Shown one piece after another: positions 40,992-49,061 of a stretch of 64,000 nt of DNA; position 1 is the first letter of the stretch, and each line of letters starts with the position of its first letter. Source of the stretch: Chelatococcus sp. YT9 (GTDB lineage Bacteria; Pseudomonadota; Alphaproteobacteria; Rhizobiales; Beijerinckiaceae); assembly GCF_018398315.1 (NCBI RefSeq), contig NZ_JAHBRW010000001.1, positions 62,001 to 126,000 of the forward strand. Reading direction: 5' to 3'. The position numbers were made by a program, and so were the translations under genes. The notes beneath the pieces are model-generated. The model was given only the letters and a program-made list of their open reading frames with translations. It was not told where the DNA came from and made no database searches.

Positions 40992-41525
40992 CTATTTCGC
41001 CATATGGCGCAACCACACTGCGAGATAGGCGCCAGCTGACGCCAGCGTCAAGCAGGCGACGGCAATCATCAAGATATCGATCAACGGTCCCCAGTCTAAT
41101 CCAAAGCCACGTGAGCCAAGAACGATAGCAGCGAGAGCGATTTGCAGCCCTGTATTCAGCTTGCTCACGATCAGCGGTCTGATCTCGACCGGCCGGCTCA
41201 TGAGCCAGGATACGATCACCGCCATCAGGATCATCACGTCGCGCGACACCACCAGGATCGCGAGCCAGCCCGGCAGCACTCCAACGATCGCCAGGGCGAC
41301 ATAGATCGAGACGAGAAGCGCCTTGTCTGCAAGCGCGTCGATATACGCCCCGAGCTCGCTCTTCATATCGAAGCGCCGCGCGATAAACCCATCCACGGCA
41401 TCAGACACACCGGCGACGACAAAAAGTGTGAAAGCGGCCTGCCAGCGTTCCGCGCCGATCATGGCGATGACCACAGGGACAAGCAGCAAACGTGCAATGG
41501 TGATAAAATTGGGCAGCGTCATCAT
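40992..41525 (-). CDS. CDP-alcohol phosphatidyltransferase (PgsA-like)
   Basis: A 177-residue integral membrane enzyme that transfers a phosphatidyl group from CDP-diacylglycerol to an alcohol, probably glycerol-3-phosphate or a related acceptor. The CDP-OH-P motif (D-G-x2-A-R-x8-G-x3-D-x3-D) is seen as DAVDGFIARR followed by GAYIDALADK. Four or five membrane helices are visible. It could be a second PgsA or cardiolipin-synthase-like enzyme. First gene of the pgsA-like/permease/hdaA/ppk/ppx series, divergent from purM. Confidence 0.88.
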   Translation of the reverse strand: MMTLPNFITIARLLLVPVVIAMIGAERWQAAFTLFVVAGVSDAVDGFIARRFDMKSELGAYIDALADKALLVSIYVALAIVGVLPGWLAILVVSRDVMILMAVIVSWLMSRPVEIRPLIVSKLNTGLQIALAAIVLGSRGFGLDWGPLIDILMIAVACLTLASAGAYLAVWLRHMAK

Positions 41526-41755
41526 GAATGCAGCCAGATCCGCGCAAGCATGAACGGTAAGACGGGAGCCTCACCTCCCAACCGGTAATCTAAGGTGCAA
41601 GTGCGGCCAGTGCGAGGGTCTATGCAGCGCGCGCGCAGGCTGCCGCACCGGCCAATCTCCCCGGGCCCTCTTGCGTGGACGACGCAGGCGTCGTACTCGC
41701 GAGGAATGCTGCCGGCTCCCTGCCGGCGCGTGACACATTCCGTCCGAGTTGCGAG

Positions 41756-42856
41756 ATGCCCGACATGCCCCAGCCGCCCGAGAACCGGTCGAAGAACGGA
41801 TTGACCTATGCCGAGGCGGGCGTCGACATCGACGCCGGCAATGCCATGGTCGAGGCGATCAAGCCGCTGGTGCGCTCCACCCGACGGCCAGGCGCTGACG
41901 GGGAGATAGGCGGCTTCGGGGGCCTCTTTGACCTCAAGGCGGCCGGATTTAAGGATCCCATCCTCGTCGCCGCGAACGATGGTGTCGGCACGAAGGTGAA
42001 GATAGCCATCGAGACCGGGATCAACGACACGGTCGGCATCGACCTCGTGGCGATGTGCGTCAACGATCTCGTCGTGCAGGGCGCCGAGCCCCTGTTTTTC
42101 CTGGACTACTATGCCACTGGCCGGCTCGATCCAGCCGTCGGCACGGCGATCGTCGCGGGCATCGCGGAGGGCTGCCGACAGGCCGGCTGTGCGCTGATCG
42201 GCGGCGAGACAGCGGAGATGCCGGGTGTTTATTCCGGCACGGATTACGATCTCGCCGGTTTTGCCGTCGGCGCCGCCGAGCGTGGCGGGCTCCTGCCGCG
42301 CGGCGACGTCGCGCCCGGCGATGTCATCATCGGACTGGCGTCCTCCGGCGTGCATTCCAACGGCTTCTCGCTGGTGCGCAAGGTGGTCTCGCTGACCGGC
42401 CTCAATTGGGATGCGCCCGCGCCCTTCGCCCCGGGCAAGACCCTAGGCGAAGCATTGCTGGCGCCAACGCGCATCTACGTGAAAGGCTTGATCGCGGCGC
42501 TGAAGGAAACGGATGCGATCAAGGCTCTCGCCCATATCACCGGCGGCGGCTTTCCCGACAACATCCCGCGCGTGCTGCCCGAGGGCGTCGCCGCACGGCT
42601 CGATCTCGATACGATCACTGTTCCCCCGGTCTTCGGGTGGCTCGCGGCCGAAGGAGGCATCGCGGAGGCGGAGATGCTGCGCACCTTCAACTGCGGTGTC
42701 GGCATGATCGTCGTTGTCCCGGCGACCGCGAAGGAGGAGGCGCTGGCCTCGCTTGCCCGACAGGGCGAGGCGCCGTTCGTGCTTGGAGAAATCATACCGG
42801 CCGGCGAGGACGCGCCGCGCGTGACGACGACGGGCAGCCTGCGGTACGGGCGGTAG
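41756..42856 (+). CDS. purM: Phosphoribosylformylglycinamidine cyclo-ligase
   Basis: AIR synthetase of de novo purine biosynthesis, closing the imidazole ring with ATP. I chose the ATG at 41756 ([20 protein letters not shown]); the open frame to 41675 adds unrelated residues. Family blocks are [48 protein letters not shown] and [14 protein letters not shown]. The 366-residue length is slightly longer than E. coli PurM. It ends 13 nt before purN, forming a purM-purN operon. Confidence 0.96.
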   Translation: MPDMPQPPENRSKNGLTYAEAGVDIDAGNAMVEAIKPLVRSTRRPGADGEIGGFGGLFDLKAAGFKDPILVAANDGVGTKVKIAIETGINDTVGIDLVAMCVNDLVVQGAEPLFFLDYYATGRLDPAVGTAIVAGIAEGCRQAGCALIGGETAEMPGVYSGTDYDLAGFAVGAAERGGLLPRGDVAPGDVIIGLASSGVHSNGFSLVRKVVSLTGLNWDAPAPFAPGKTLGEALLAPTRIYVKGLIAALKETDAIKALAHITGGGFPDNIPRVLPEGVAARLDLDTITVPPVFGWLAAEGGIAEAEMLRTFNCGVGMIVVVPATAKEEALASLARQGEAPFVLGEIIPAGEDAPRVTTTGSLRYGR

Positions 42857-42869
42857 GATTGAAAAGGCA

Positions 42870-43553
42870 ATGACGTCAGGAACGACTGGGCAGCCAACGC
42901 CCACCCGCCTCAGGACGGCCGTCTTCATTTCGGGGCGCGGCTCGAACATGACAGCATTGGTCGAGGCCGCCCACTCGCCCGGTTTTCCTGCCGAGATCAC
43001 TCTCGTGCTCTCCAATCGCGCTGACGCGGCCGGGCTCGCCTATGCGAGCGAAGCCGGCATAGCGACAGCGGTGGTGGACCACAAGCCTTTCAAGGGCGAC
43101 CGCGAGGCCTTCGAGCGCGCGATTGATGCGGTGCTTGCCGAACATGGGGTGCAACTCGTCTGCCTCGCCGGCTTCCTCCGCGTGCTGACGCCCTGGTTCG
43201 TCACCCGTTGGGCTGGGCGCCTCATCAATATCCACCCCTCCCTGCTGCCGGCGTTCCGGGGGCTCGACACACATGCGCGGGCGCTCGCGGCAAACGTCCG
43301 CCTGCACGGCTGCACGGTCCACTTTGTGACGCCCGAACTGGACGACGGCCCCGTTATCGCGCAGGCAGCCGTGCCGATCCTGGAAGGCGACAATCCGGAG
43401 ACGCTCGCCAAGCGTGTGCTCGTTCAAGAACATGTGATCTATCCGGCAGCGCTCGCCCACGTCGCGTCAGGCCGGGCAAAGCTGGTGGATGGCCGCGTGG
43501 TGCTCGCCGACGACGCGACACGGCCCGATGCCGTGCTGGTGGTGCCGTCGTAA
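42870..43553 (+). CDS. purN: Phosphoribosylglycinamide formyltransferase
   Basis: GAR transformylase, which uses 10-formyltetrahydrofolate to formylate GAR in purine synthesis. The phosphate-binding loop is VFISGRGSNMTALVEA, and the catalytic Asn-His-Asp set appears as NIHPSLLPAFRG and VTPELDDGPVIAQ. Length 227 residues. Downstream of purM in the same operon; the next plus-strand gene starts 12 nt later. Confidence 0.96.
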   Translation: MTSGTTGQPTPTRLRTAVFISGRGSNMTALVEAAHSPGFPAEITLVLSNRADAAGLAYASEAGIATAVVDHKPFKGDREAFERAIDAVLAEHGVQLVCLAGFLRVLTPWFVTRWAGRLINIHPSLLPAFRGLDTHARALAANVRLHGCTVHFVTPELDDGPVIAQAAVPILEGDNPETLAKRVLVQEHVIYPAALAHVASGRAKLVDGRVVLADDATRPDAVLVVPS

Positions 43554-43565
43554 GCTGCGCGAGCG

Positions 43566-44039
43566 ATGTACAGGGTCCGCACGCCGGGTTACAAGAAAAA
43601 CGATCCCATCAAGCGCTGGGCTCTCCCAGATCGCGTATTCTTCGCCTGTGGCGCGTGCCATATCCTGGCCTATGCCTTCCTCGAGCGCTATAGCCGACCG
43701 GACATGGCCGCGGTGTGGCTAAAACCCGATGCCGGATACACGGGCAACCACATCGTCATCGCGACTGCAGACTGGATTTTTGACTACCACGGCTACGCGC
43801 GCCGGGACGCGTTTCTCGCCCACACGTTCCGTCGCGCGCGACATTTCTGGCCCGGCTGGGACGCCCGCCTCGTTACGCTCCCGCAAGGCGTCCTGATTTC
43901 GGAAGCGCAATCACGAGCCTACGAGGGGCTTTGGCTGCGCGAACCGCAGCAGTTCCTCCATGACGCACTGCCGCGAGCACGCCGCTATCTCACGCGTTTC
44001 GCACCGCCTCCGGCGCCGGCGTCACCGCTCAGCGCTTGA
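43566..44039 (+). CDS. Hypothetical protein with a possible Cys-His-Asp triad
   Basis: A 157-residue protein with no family I can name. It has no signal peptide. Residues C28 and C31 (FFACGACHILAYAFLE) open an alpha helix, H62 lies in GNHIVIA and D73 in DWIFDYHGY. Cys-helix, then His and Asp on strands, is the order of papain-like, NlpC/P60 and transglutaminase folds, so a small cysteine hydrolase is conceivable but unproven. It starts 12 nt after purN and may belong to that transcript. Its 3' end overlaps the convergent small secreted protein gene by 11 nt. Confidence 0.7.
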   Translation: MYRVRTPGYKKNDPIKRWALPDRVFFACGACHILAYAFLERYSRPDMAAVWLKPDAGYTGNHIVIATADWIFDYHGYARRDAFLAHTFRRARHFWPGWDARLVTLPQGVLISEAQSRAYEGLWLREPQQFLHDALPRARRYLTRFAPPPAPASPLSA

Positions 44040-44379
44040 CGTTGCAAGCCGCCAAGGCCGCTTCAGCCTTCGGGCGTGTCACGTCGCTGAAGTAACCTGT
44101 GCGGCGGAAGGCGTTGAACTCATCCGGGGACATCCCCGCCGTCACGCGCCTCGCATAGCAGCCACAGCGGTCGGCGTAGTTGTCGCGCTGCGAGGTCGCG
44201 GTCTGCCACTGCGTCACGACGCAGGCATCGAGGATCGACGTGCGGATTTCATCCTCGGACATCGTGGCATAGCTCGCTCCCGCGGTGCCCGACGGCGGCC
44301 TGCCGCCGGCGTGAGCGGAACAGGCAACAGCCAAAGACATCGCGCAACCGACCACCGCAACGGTCAAGACACGGATCAT
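44029..44379 (-). CDS. Small secreted cysteine-containing protein
   Basis: A 116-residue protein from the ATG at 44379 with a signal peptide (IRVLTVAVVGCAMSLAVACSAHA). The mature part holds SILDACVVTQ, RCGCYARRVTAGMSPDEF and a terminal AACNVKR, so four cysteines that may form disulfides. I do not recognise a family name. The similar spacing of CxC and the M-s-x-D-E-F segment recalls small periplasmic proteins common in Rhizobiales. Convergent with the hypothetical gene after purN. Confidence 0.7.
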   Translation of the reverse strand: MIRVLTVAVVGCAMSLAVACSAHAGGRPPSGTAGASYATMSEDEIRTSILDACVVTQWQTATSQRDNYADRCGCYARRVTAGMSPDEFNAFRRTGYFSDVTRPKAEAALAACNVKR

Positions 44380-44540
44380 GATCCCCACCCTCGTCCTTGA
44401 GCGGCAAGCCAGAGCTCCCCGGCGACGGCCGCAAGCGTAACTTACAAAAGTTGATGAGAATTTGCTTGGCGGCATTCGCCCACGAAAGCATCCCGAAGCT
44501 TGGGAGCGCCCGCCGGTGCCAACCGTGCTGAAAAGGCGAG

Positions 44541-44687
44541 AGTCCGCGTCTAGTAAAGTCGCGGACTAGGGCCAGGCGAACGCCTGGGGTAAAGAGGAGA
44601 TAGCAAGTCCGTCTGTCGCAGACTTGCTCCGCCCAGGAAGCTGCCGGCAAATCGACGGCTTGGATAGAAATACCCCTGTCCAAGCCG
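44541..44687. repeat. Cluster of four inverted repeats in a gene-free stretch (44380-44704)
   Basis: The 325-bp gap before ndk's 3' end has no convincing gene. It holds AGTCCGCG/CGCGGACT (44541-44567), CCAGGCG-aa-CGCCTGG (44572-44587), AGCAAGTC/GACTTGCT (44602-44628) and CGGCTTGGA/TCCAAGCCG (44656-44687), all perfect. The last lies 18 nt from the ndk stop and could act as its terminator. The whole could be a REP-like element or a structured RNA. Confidence 0.6.
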
Positions 44688-44704
44688 GATTGGCTCCGGG
44701 CAGA

Positions 44705-45127
44705 TCAGCCGACGATGTCGTTTCCGGAAAAGAACTGCGCGATCTCGACAGCCGCCGTCTCAGGCGCGTCAGAGCCATGCACGGTGTTCTCGCCCACTGA
44801 GAGCGCGAACTGCTTGCGGATGGTGCCCTCGGCGGCATTGGCCGGATTGGTCGCCCCCATGACCTCGCGGTACTTGGCGATGGCGTTCTCGCCCTCGAGC
44901 ACCTGCACGATAACAGGGCCGGAGGTCATGAAGGAAACGAGCTCACCGAAGAAGGGACGCTCCTTGTGGACCGCGTAGAAAGTCTCGGCCTGCTGCGTGG
45001 TCATCTGGATGCGGCGCTGGGCGACGATCCGCAGGCCGGCGGCCTCGATGACGGCGTTGACAGCGCCTGTCAGGTTGCGGGCGGTGGCGTCGGGTTTCAG
45101 AATGGAGAAGGTGCGCTCAAGGGCCAT
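44705..45127 (-). CDS. ndk: Nucleoside diphosphate kinase
   Basis: Balances NTP pools by transferring the gamma phosphate through a phospho-histidine. The 140-residue protein begins [20 protein letters not shown]; the active-site region is [19 protein letters not shown] with the catalytic His. Length and sequence are typical of alphaproteobacterial Ndk. Monocistronic by spacing. Confidence 0.97.
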   Translation of the reverse strand: MALERTFSILKPDATARNLTGAVNAVIEAAGLRIVAQRRIQMTTQQAETFYAVHKERPFFGELVSFMTSGPVIVQVLEGENAIAKYREVMGATNPANAAEGTIRKQFALSVGENTVHGSDAPETAAVEIAQFFSGNDIVG

Positions 45128-45256
45128 TGTTTCATCATCGGTTGTGCGTTGCAGCGATGGCGCGGCTTATAGCGAGGCAAGGCCGCCGAAACAAGCTGGC
45201 TGAATGATCTTCACAGCATCACTTTCGATCGCGGCGGACGACCGCGAAGCTACCCT

Positions 45257-45922
45257 TCAGCCGTCCTGCTCGCCGCGCTTGCGCCCGTCAGCCCCGATCG
45301 CTAGCGCCCGTTGCACCGCTGGACGTGCCTTGATGGCCATCAGCCAACGCTTGATAGCCGGGAAACGCTCGATATCGATGCCTTGGCGATCCCACAGCTT
45401 GACCCAGCCGAAACTCGCAATGTCGGCGATCGTGTAGTCCTCGCCGGCGAGATAAGCGTGCTGGGACAGGCGACGGTCGAGCACCGTGTAGAGCCGCTCG
45501 ACTTCCGCCGTGAAGCGATCGATGGCATACGGGATCTTCTCAGGAGCATAGATACGGAAATGGTGGGCTTGACCCGCCATCGGCCCAAGGCCTGCCACCT
45601 GCCAGAACAGCCACTCGTCAACGGCCACCCGCTGGCGTTCGTCACGTGGATAGAACTGGCCGCTCTTGTCCCCGAGGTAGCGCAGGATCGCGCCAGATTC
45701 GAAGATCGAGATGGGTTCGCCGCCCGGTCCATCTGGATCGATGATGGCGGGAATTTTGTTGTTAGGCGCGATCGCCAGAAACTCTTCCCGAAATTGCTCG
45801 CCTTTGCCGATGTGAACCGGACGAACCACATAGGGAAGCCCGCATTCTTCGAGCATGATCGTAATCTTCCAGCCGTTTGGAGTCGGCCAATAAAAGACCT
45901 CGATCGGTTTAGGGTCGCTCAT
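45257..45922 (-). CDS. Glutathione S-transferase (YfcG/Ure2-like)
   Basis: A 221-residue cytosolic glutathione transferase. The thioredoxin-like N-terminal domain begins EVFYWPTPNGWKITIMLEE, typical of the nu-class YfcG/YghU group, with NNKIPAIIDPDG (cis-Pro loop) and ISIFESGAILRYLGD (glutathione-binding Glu-Ser). The helical C-terminal domain follows. YfcG-type enzymes usually act as disulfide-bond reductases; the substrate here is unknown. It is the last core gene before the mobile region. Confidence 0.92.
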   Translation of the reverse strand: MSDPKPIEVFYWPTPNGWKITIMLEECGLPYVVRPVHIGKGEQFREEFLAIAPNNKIPAIIDPDGPGGEPISIFESGAILRYLGDKSGQFYPRDERQRVAVDEWLFWQVAGLGPMAGQAHHFRIYAPEKIPYAIDRFTAEVERLYTVLDRRLSQHAYLAGEDYTIADIASFGWVKLWDRQGIDIERFPAIKRWLMAIKARPAVQRALAIGADGRKRGEQDG

Positions 45923-46154
45923 GAAAGCTCCATCCGGCCTGCTGCCCCTCTCGCGACAGCACCATGAGAAAACCTATGCCTATCGCGAAACGATACCAAG
46001 TGGGATAGCGCACAATTGCGCCACAAGCATTAATATGAGGTGCTCCGCGGCGTTCAATTGCTGTTCAGCTAACGGAGCGCAACCTGCCGGCGGTGCATTG
46101 GGGGTAACCTGAAAGCCGCCTCAGCGCGCTTATTGCGAGGAAACACCATGTTTA

Positions 46155-47015
46155 AGAGGGCGTTTGGAAATTAACCTTGAGCGAGCCGGTTGAGCATGAG
46201 GCGGGCTGCTGCGATGTCGATCATCGTCTCTGACGTCTGTACACGGTACTCATAGTCCTTGCTAAGCCGACGATTGCGACCGAGCCAGGCGAAGCTGCGC
46301 TCGACGATCCAAGTCAAGCCCGTGATCTTGAAGGCGCGCTGACGACGCTTGACGATCTGCAGCCGCCAACCTTGCTGTTCTGCCAGCGCGCGGGAGAGTT
46401 TCTTGCTCTCATGACCCGCGTCGGCGATGATGGTGGTGATCGCCGGAAAGAGCGCGCGCAATCCGTTTGTCAGCAAGGCACCGGCGCGCCGATCCGAAAC
46501 ATCGGCAGCTTCGACGCGGTTGGCGATCGGCAGGCCGAGCGTGTCGACCAGAATGTGACGCTTTCTGCCCTTCACCCGCTTGAAGGCGTCAAAACCGCGG
46601 GTTCCGCCGACCTCGGTGGTCTTGACCGACTGTCCATCCATGATCACGACGGTCGGACATTCCGCGCGACCGGCCCGAAGTCGGGTAAGCCGGTAGAGTT
46701 CACGTTGCAGACAAACCCAGATGCCGGTTCGCTGCCATGACCGAAAGTACCAGTAGACCGTGTTCCAGGCAGGGAAATCTCTCGGCAGTTGGCGCCATTG
46801 GCAGCCGGTACGCAGCAGATAGAAGATCGCGTCCAGGACGGCACGAAGACTGATCCGTCGTCGTCGGCCGCGCCGGCTCGCTTTCGGCAGTAGCGGCTCA
46901 ACAATCGACCATTGTTCATCCGTCACGTTCGATACGTACTGGCTACCGCCCATCCCTTGCCTCCGTTCAACGGACGGCAAGGAACACCGCAATCCTTAAT
47001 TTCCAAACGCCCTCT
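46155..47015. mobile_element. IS5-family insertion sequence
   Basis: A complete 861-bp element bounded by perfect 20-bp inverted repeats (AGAGGGCGTTTGGAAATTAA at 46155-46174 and its complement at 46996-47015). It contains one transposase gene whose stop codon lies inside the left repeat. The right end cuts the second tyrosine-recombinase gene. Flanks show no matching target duplication (left ...TTTA, right GAGA...), and the rest of the recombinase gene is missing on the left, so a deletion probably followed insertion. Confidence 0.93.
46171..46953 (-). CDS. IS5-family transposase
   Basis: A DDE transposase of 260 residues from the ATG at 46953 (MGGSQYVSNVTDEQWSIVEP). The N-terminal DUF4096-like region (RTGCQWRQLPRDFPAWNTVY) is followed by the catalytic acids in VVIMDGQSVKTTEVGG, IIADAGHESKKL and WIVERSFAWLGRNRRLSKDY. 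The sequence is intact and in one frame, so the element is potentially active. Confidence 0.95.
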   Translation of the reverse strand: MGGSQYVSNVTDEQWSIVEPLLPKASRRGRRRRISLRAVLDAIFYLLRTGCQWRQLPRDFPAWNTVYWYFRSWQRTGIWVCLQRELYRLTRLRAGRAECPTVVIMDGQSVKTTEVGGTRGFDAFKRVKGRKRHILVDTLGLPIANRVEAADVSDRRAGALLTNGLRALFPAITTIIADAGHESKKLSRALAEQQGWRLQIVKRRQRAFKITGLTWIVERSFAWLGRNRRLSKDYEYRVQTSETMIDIAAARLMLNRLAQG

Positions 47016-47342
47016 GAGAATACGCGGCGGCGGAACGGCCCTGGACCTCGGGAAGGCTCTGCGCTCCAAGGCCTCGGTTCGGGTGTCATAGACTGCGAGA
47101 TACTCGTAGAATCGGCGAAGCACTCCGTGACGAGTGGCGCGGCTGTTGGCGGCTCCTCCAAACGACAGCGCGAAGTCCAGCGCCATCGTTCGAGTGGCGG
47201 GCCCATCGAGCTGAGCGCGCTCAACGTAGCGGACGAAAGCCCGCAACGTCCCGGCTTGCTTGCTGAAGGCGTAGCCGAGGGAGTGGCGCAGTTCGATGTA
47301 ACGCTCGGCCTTCTCGCCGAGGAATCGGGCAAAGGCGGTCAT
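47016..47342 (-). pseudogene. Second tyrosine recombinase, truncated by the IS5 element
   Basis: The ATG at 47342 overlaps the stop of the upstream recombinase gene as ATGA. About 109 residues remain, covering the SAM-like core-binding domain (ELRHSLGYAFSKQAGTLRAF, LRRFYEYLAVYDTRTEAL) up to VPPPRIL, where the IS5 right end begins at 47015. The whole catalytic domain is lost. By arrangement it would be the RitB member of a recombinase-in-trio element; no third recombinase is found. Confidence 0.85.
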
Positions 47343-48577
47343 GCGACGCCTCCCGGAAAGGGGAGTGCGACCTCGGCGAGCTGCGAGACCGCAACCTTCA
47401 CGTACAACGCTGTCGTGTTGATGCTGCGGTGGCCGAGAAGATCGGCGACCTCGTTAATCGGCCTTCGCTGCCCCACGAGCTGGGTGGCCAAGCTGTGGCG
47501 CAGGAGATGCGCACCTGCGACCCGCCCGAGTTTGATTCCGCCATGTTGCAACCGCTTCCGTACGATCCTCGAAACAGGCGACGCGCACTTGAAAGGTCCC
47601 ACCGGCGGCGTGAAGGACAGGAACAGATACGGACTGTCCACCTTCGGTCGAGCGCGTAGGATGTAGTCGGCGAGTGCCGCGCCGGTCTCCTCGAGGAGCG
47701 GCACCACCCGATCACGCTTGCCCTTGGTACGCCGGACAAAGATCTCGCCGGTTCGCCAGTCGATATCCTGAAGTTGAAGGGCGCGCAGCTCGCCGTTGGG
47801 AATGCCCGTTGTGGCGAGTAGCAGCAAGACAGCTCGATCGCGGATGTCGACGGGTGTCGTTGCGCCGATTGCGTCGATGGCGTGCCGAACGGCATCCCAT
47901 GCAAGGCGCGGCGGCAAATGCGCCAAACGCCAGTGGGGCGTTCCTGGGACGACGCGGGCAAGTTCCTGGTCGTGGTGGCCAGCCCAATGCAAAAACCGAA
48001 GAAATGTTCGGATGCGAGAAGTCGCTGCCGTACGGGTGCCGGAGGTCGCCGATAGCGACAGCTGATGCTCGACAGCAGCAAGGACGTGCTCAGCCGTCAG
48101 CGCAGCGAGGTCTTGGCCGGAATGATGATGGCGGAACCAATCCAGAAAGCGGCGGCCACCCAGGAGAACGCCTTCGCGGGACTTCGGCTCAAGCCCTCGC
48201 ACCCTGCGCAAATAGTCCGAAAAGGAGGCCAGAAGCGGAGCATCCGGATCATCTTCTACACTGGGAACGGAAGCAATGAATCGCTCCGGAGCAACTCGCC
48301 GTGCGTGTCCCAGCGCCGACACTGCGCCAATGCGTGGAGAATCCGTAATAAACCTGCATAAATAGCTATCAACGACATCTTGATGGATCGGCATCGGACC
48401 ACAGCGCGGCGCGGCAAATTGGCTAAAACGCGCAATCCGGCTCAGATAAATCTTGGCGGATGCTTGCTTGTAACCAAGCGTGAAAAAATGCTCCGCTAGA
48501 CGATCCATCTCGTCACCGAGCGCACCGCTACGCAGGCGCTTGAGCACCCTACCATACGAAAAATAGAACTCGAGCAT
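47339..48577 (-). CDS. Tyrosine recombinase/integrase, RitA-like
   Basis: A 412-residue site-specific recombinase from the ATG at 48577, which has a strong SD (GGAGGG) 6 nt upstream. An N-terminal core-binding domain (about 110-200, ASFSDYLRRVRGLEPKSREG) precedes the catalytic domain, with the beta-strand Lys region EIFVRRTKGKRDRVVPL, box II AHLLRHSLATQLV (HxxR), LLGHRSINTTALYVKV (His and nucleophile Tyr). The usual first catalytic Arg (TGxRxxEL) is Pro here: TTGIPNGELRAL. The ATGA junction with a second recombinase gene and flanking palindromes fit a RIT element. Confidence 0.85.
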   Translation of the reverse strand: MLEFYFSYGRVLKRLRSGALGDEMDRLAEHFFTLGYKQASAKIYLSRIARFSQFAAPRCGPMPIHQDVVDSYLCRFITDSPRIGAVSALGHARRVAPERFIASVPSVEDDPDAPLLASFSDYLRRVRGLEPKSREGVLLGGRRFLDWFRHHHSGQDLAALTAEHVLAAVEHQLSLSATSGTRTAATSRIRTFLRFLHWAGHHDQELARVVPGTPHWRLAHLPPRLAWDAVRHAIDAIGATTPVDIRDRAVLLLLATTGIPNGELRALQLQDIDWRTGEIFVRRTKGKRDRVVPLLEETGAALADYILRARPKVDSPYLFLSFTPPVGPFKCASPVSRIVRKRLQHGGIKLGRVAGAHLLRHSLATQLVGQRRPINEVADLLGHRSINTTALYVKVAVSQLAEVALPFPGGVA

Positions 48578-48583
48578 GTTGCA

Positions 48584-48589
48584 CCCTCC
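48584..48589 (-). promoter_or_regulatory. Shine-Dalgarno site of the RitA-like gene
   Basis: GGAGGG on the minus strand, 6 nt before the ATG at 48577. It decides the start against a longer open frame that runs through the palindrome to 48742. Confidence 0.7.
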
Positions 48590-48638
48590 GGGATACCGGC
48601 GCAGGGAAATCCCGCGCCCACCCGAAAGGTACGAAACG

Positions 48639-48703
48639 TTATGTGGCGGAGGATGCCAGATTTGGCGGTCCCCGGCTGGTGCCCGGACGGCTCCGCCACA
48701 TAA
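48639..48703. repeat. 13-bp inverted repeat pair upstream of the RitA-like gene
   Basis: TTATGTGGCGGAG (48639-48651) and CTCCGCCACATAA (48691-48703) are perfect complements separated by 39 bp. The position between the recombinase start and the palindromic end suggests a recombinase-binding or terminal site, or a regulatory hairpin. Confidence 0.7.
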
Positions 48704-48720
48704 TCTTCCCCGATGCATAA

Positions 48721-48752
48721 GAACGGTTAGGTGGCGCGCCACCTAACCGTTC
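48721..48752. repeat. Perfect 32-bp palindrome at the recombinase block / IS66 junction
   Basis: GAACGGTTAGGTGGCG (48721-48736) is followed at once by its exact reverse complement (48737-48752). The IS66 tnpB remnant becomes recognisable from about 48747, inside the right arm. It is a plausible RIT terminus or crossover site. Confidence 0.8.
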
Positions 48753-48992
48753 AGCGGTGCGGTCTACGTCTTCCGTGCCAAACGGACGGACCGGATAAAG
48801 CTGATCTTTTGGGACGGCACCGGCGTCTGCCTTTACGCCAAGCGCCTGGAGGATGGCGAGTTCCGCTGGCCGAAAGTGCAGGACGGCGTGATGCGGTTGA
48901 CGGCAGCGCAGCTATCGGCGCTGCTTGAAGGGCTCGACTGGCGGCGGGTCCATGAAGCGCGGCGGACACGCGTTCCCGTCCAGGCCGGCTGA
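48747..48992 (+). pseudogene. IS66 family TnpB (Orf2) C-terminal remnant
   Basis: The frame from 48747 reads PFSGAVYVFRAKRTDRIKLI, then FWDGTGVCLYAKRLEDGEF, RWPKVQDGVMRLTAAQLSAL and LEGLDWRRVHEAR, the characteristic IS66 accessory protein TnpB. The normal N-terminus (about 25-30 residues) and tnpA are missing, because the recombinase block with its palindrome lies where they should be; a stop codon (TAA, 48744-48746) precedes the remnant. It ends 69 nt before tnpC. Confidence 0.85.
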
Positions 48993-49061
48993 TCCGCGAC
49001 GAAGTGAATCAGACGGGATTCCGTTGTCGCCCGGCAGGGGCAAATATGGTCTGGTCCTGTC

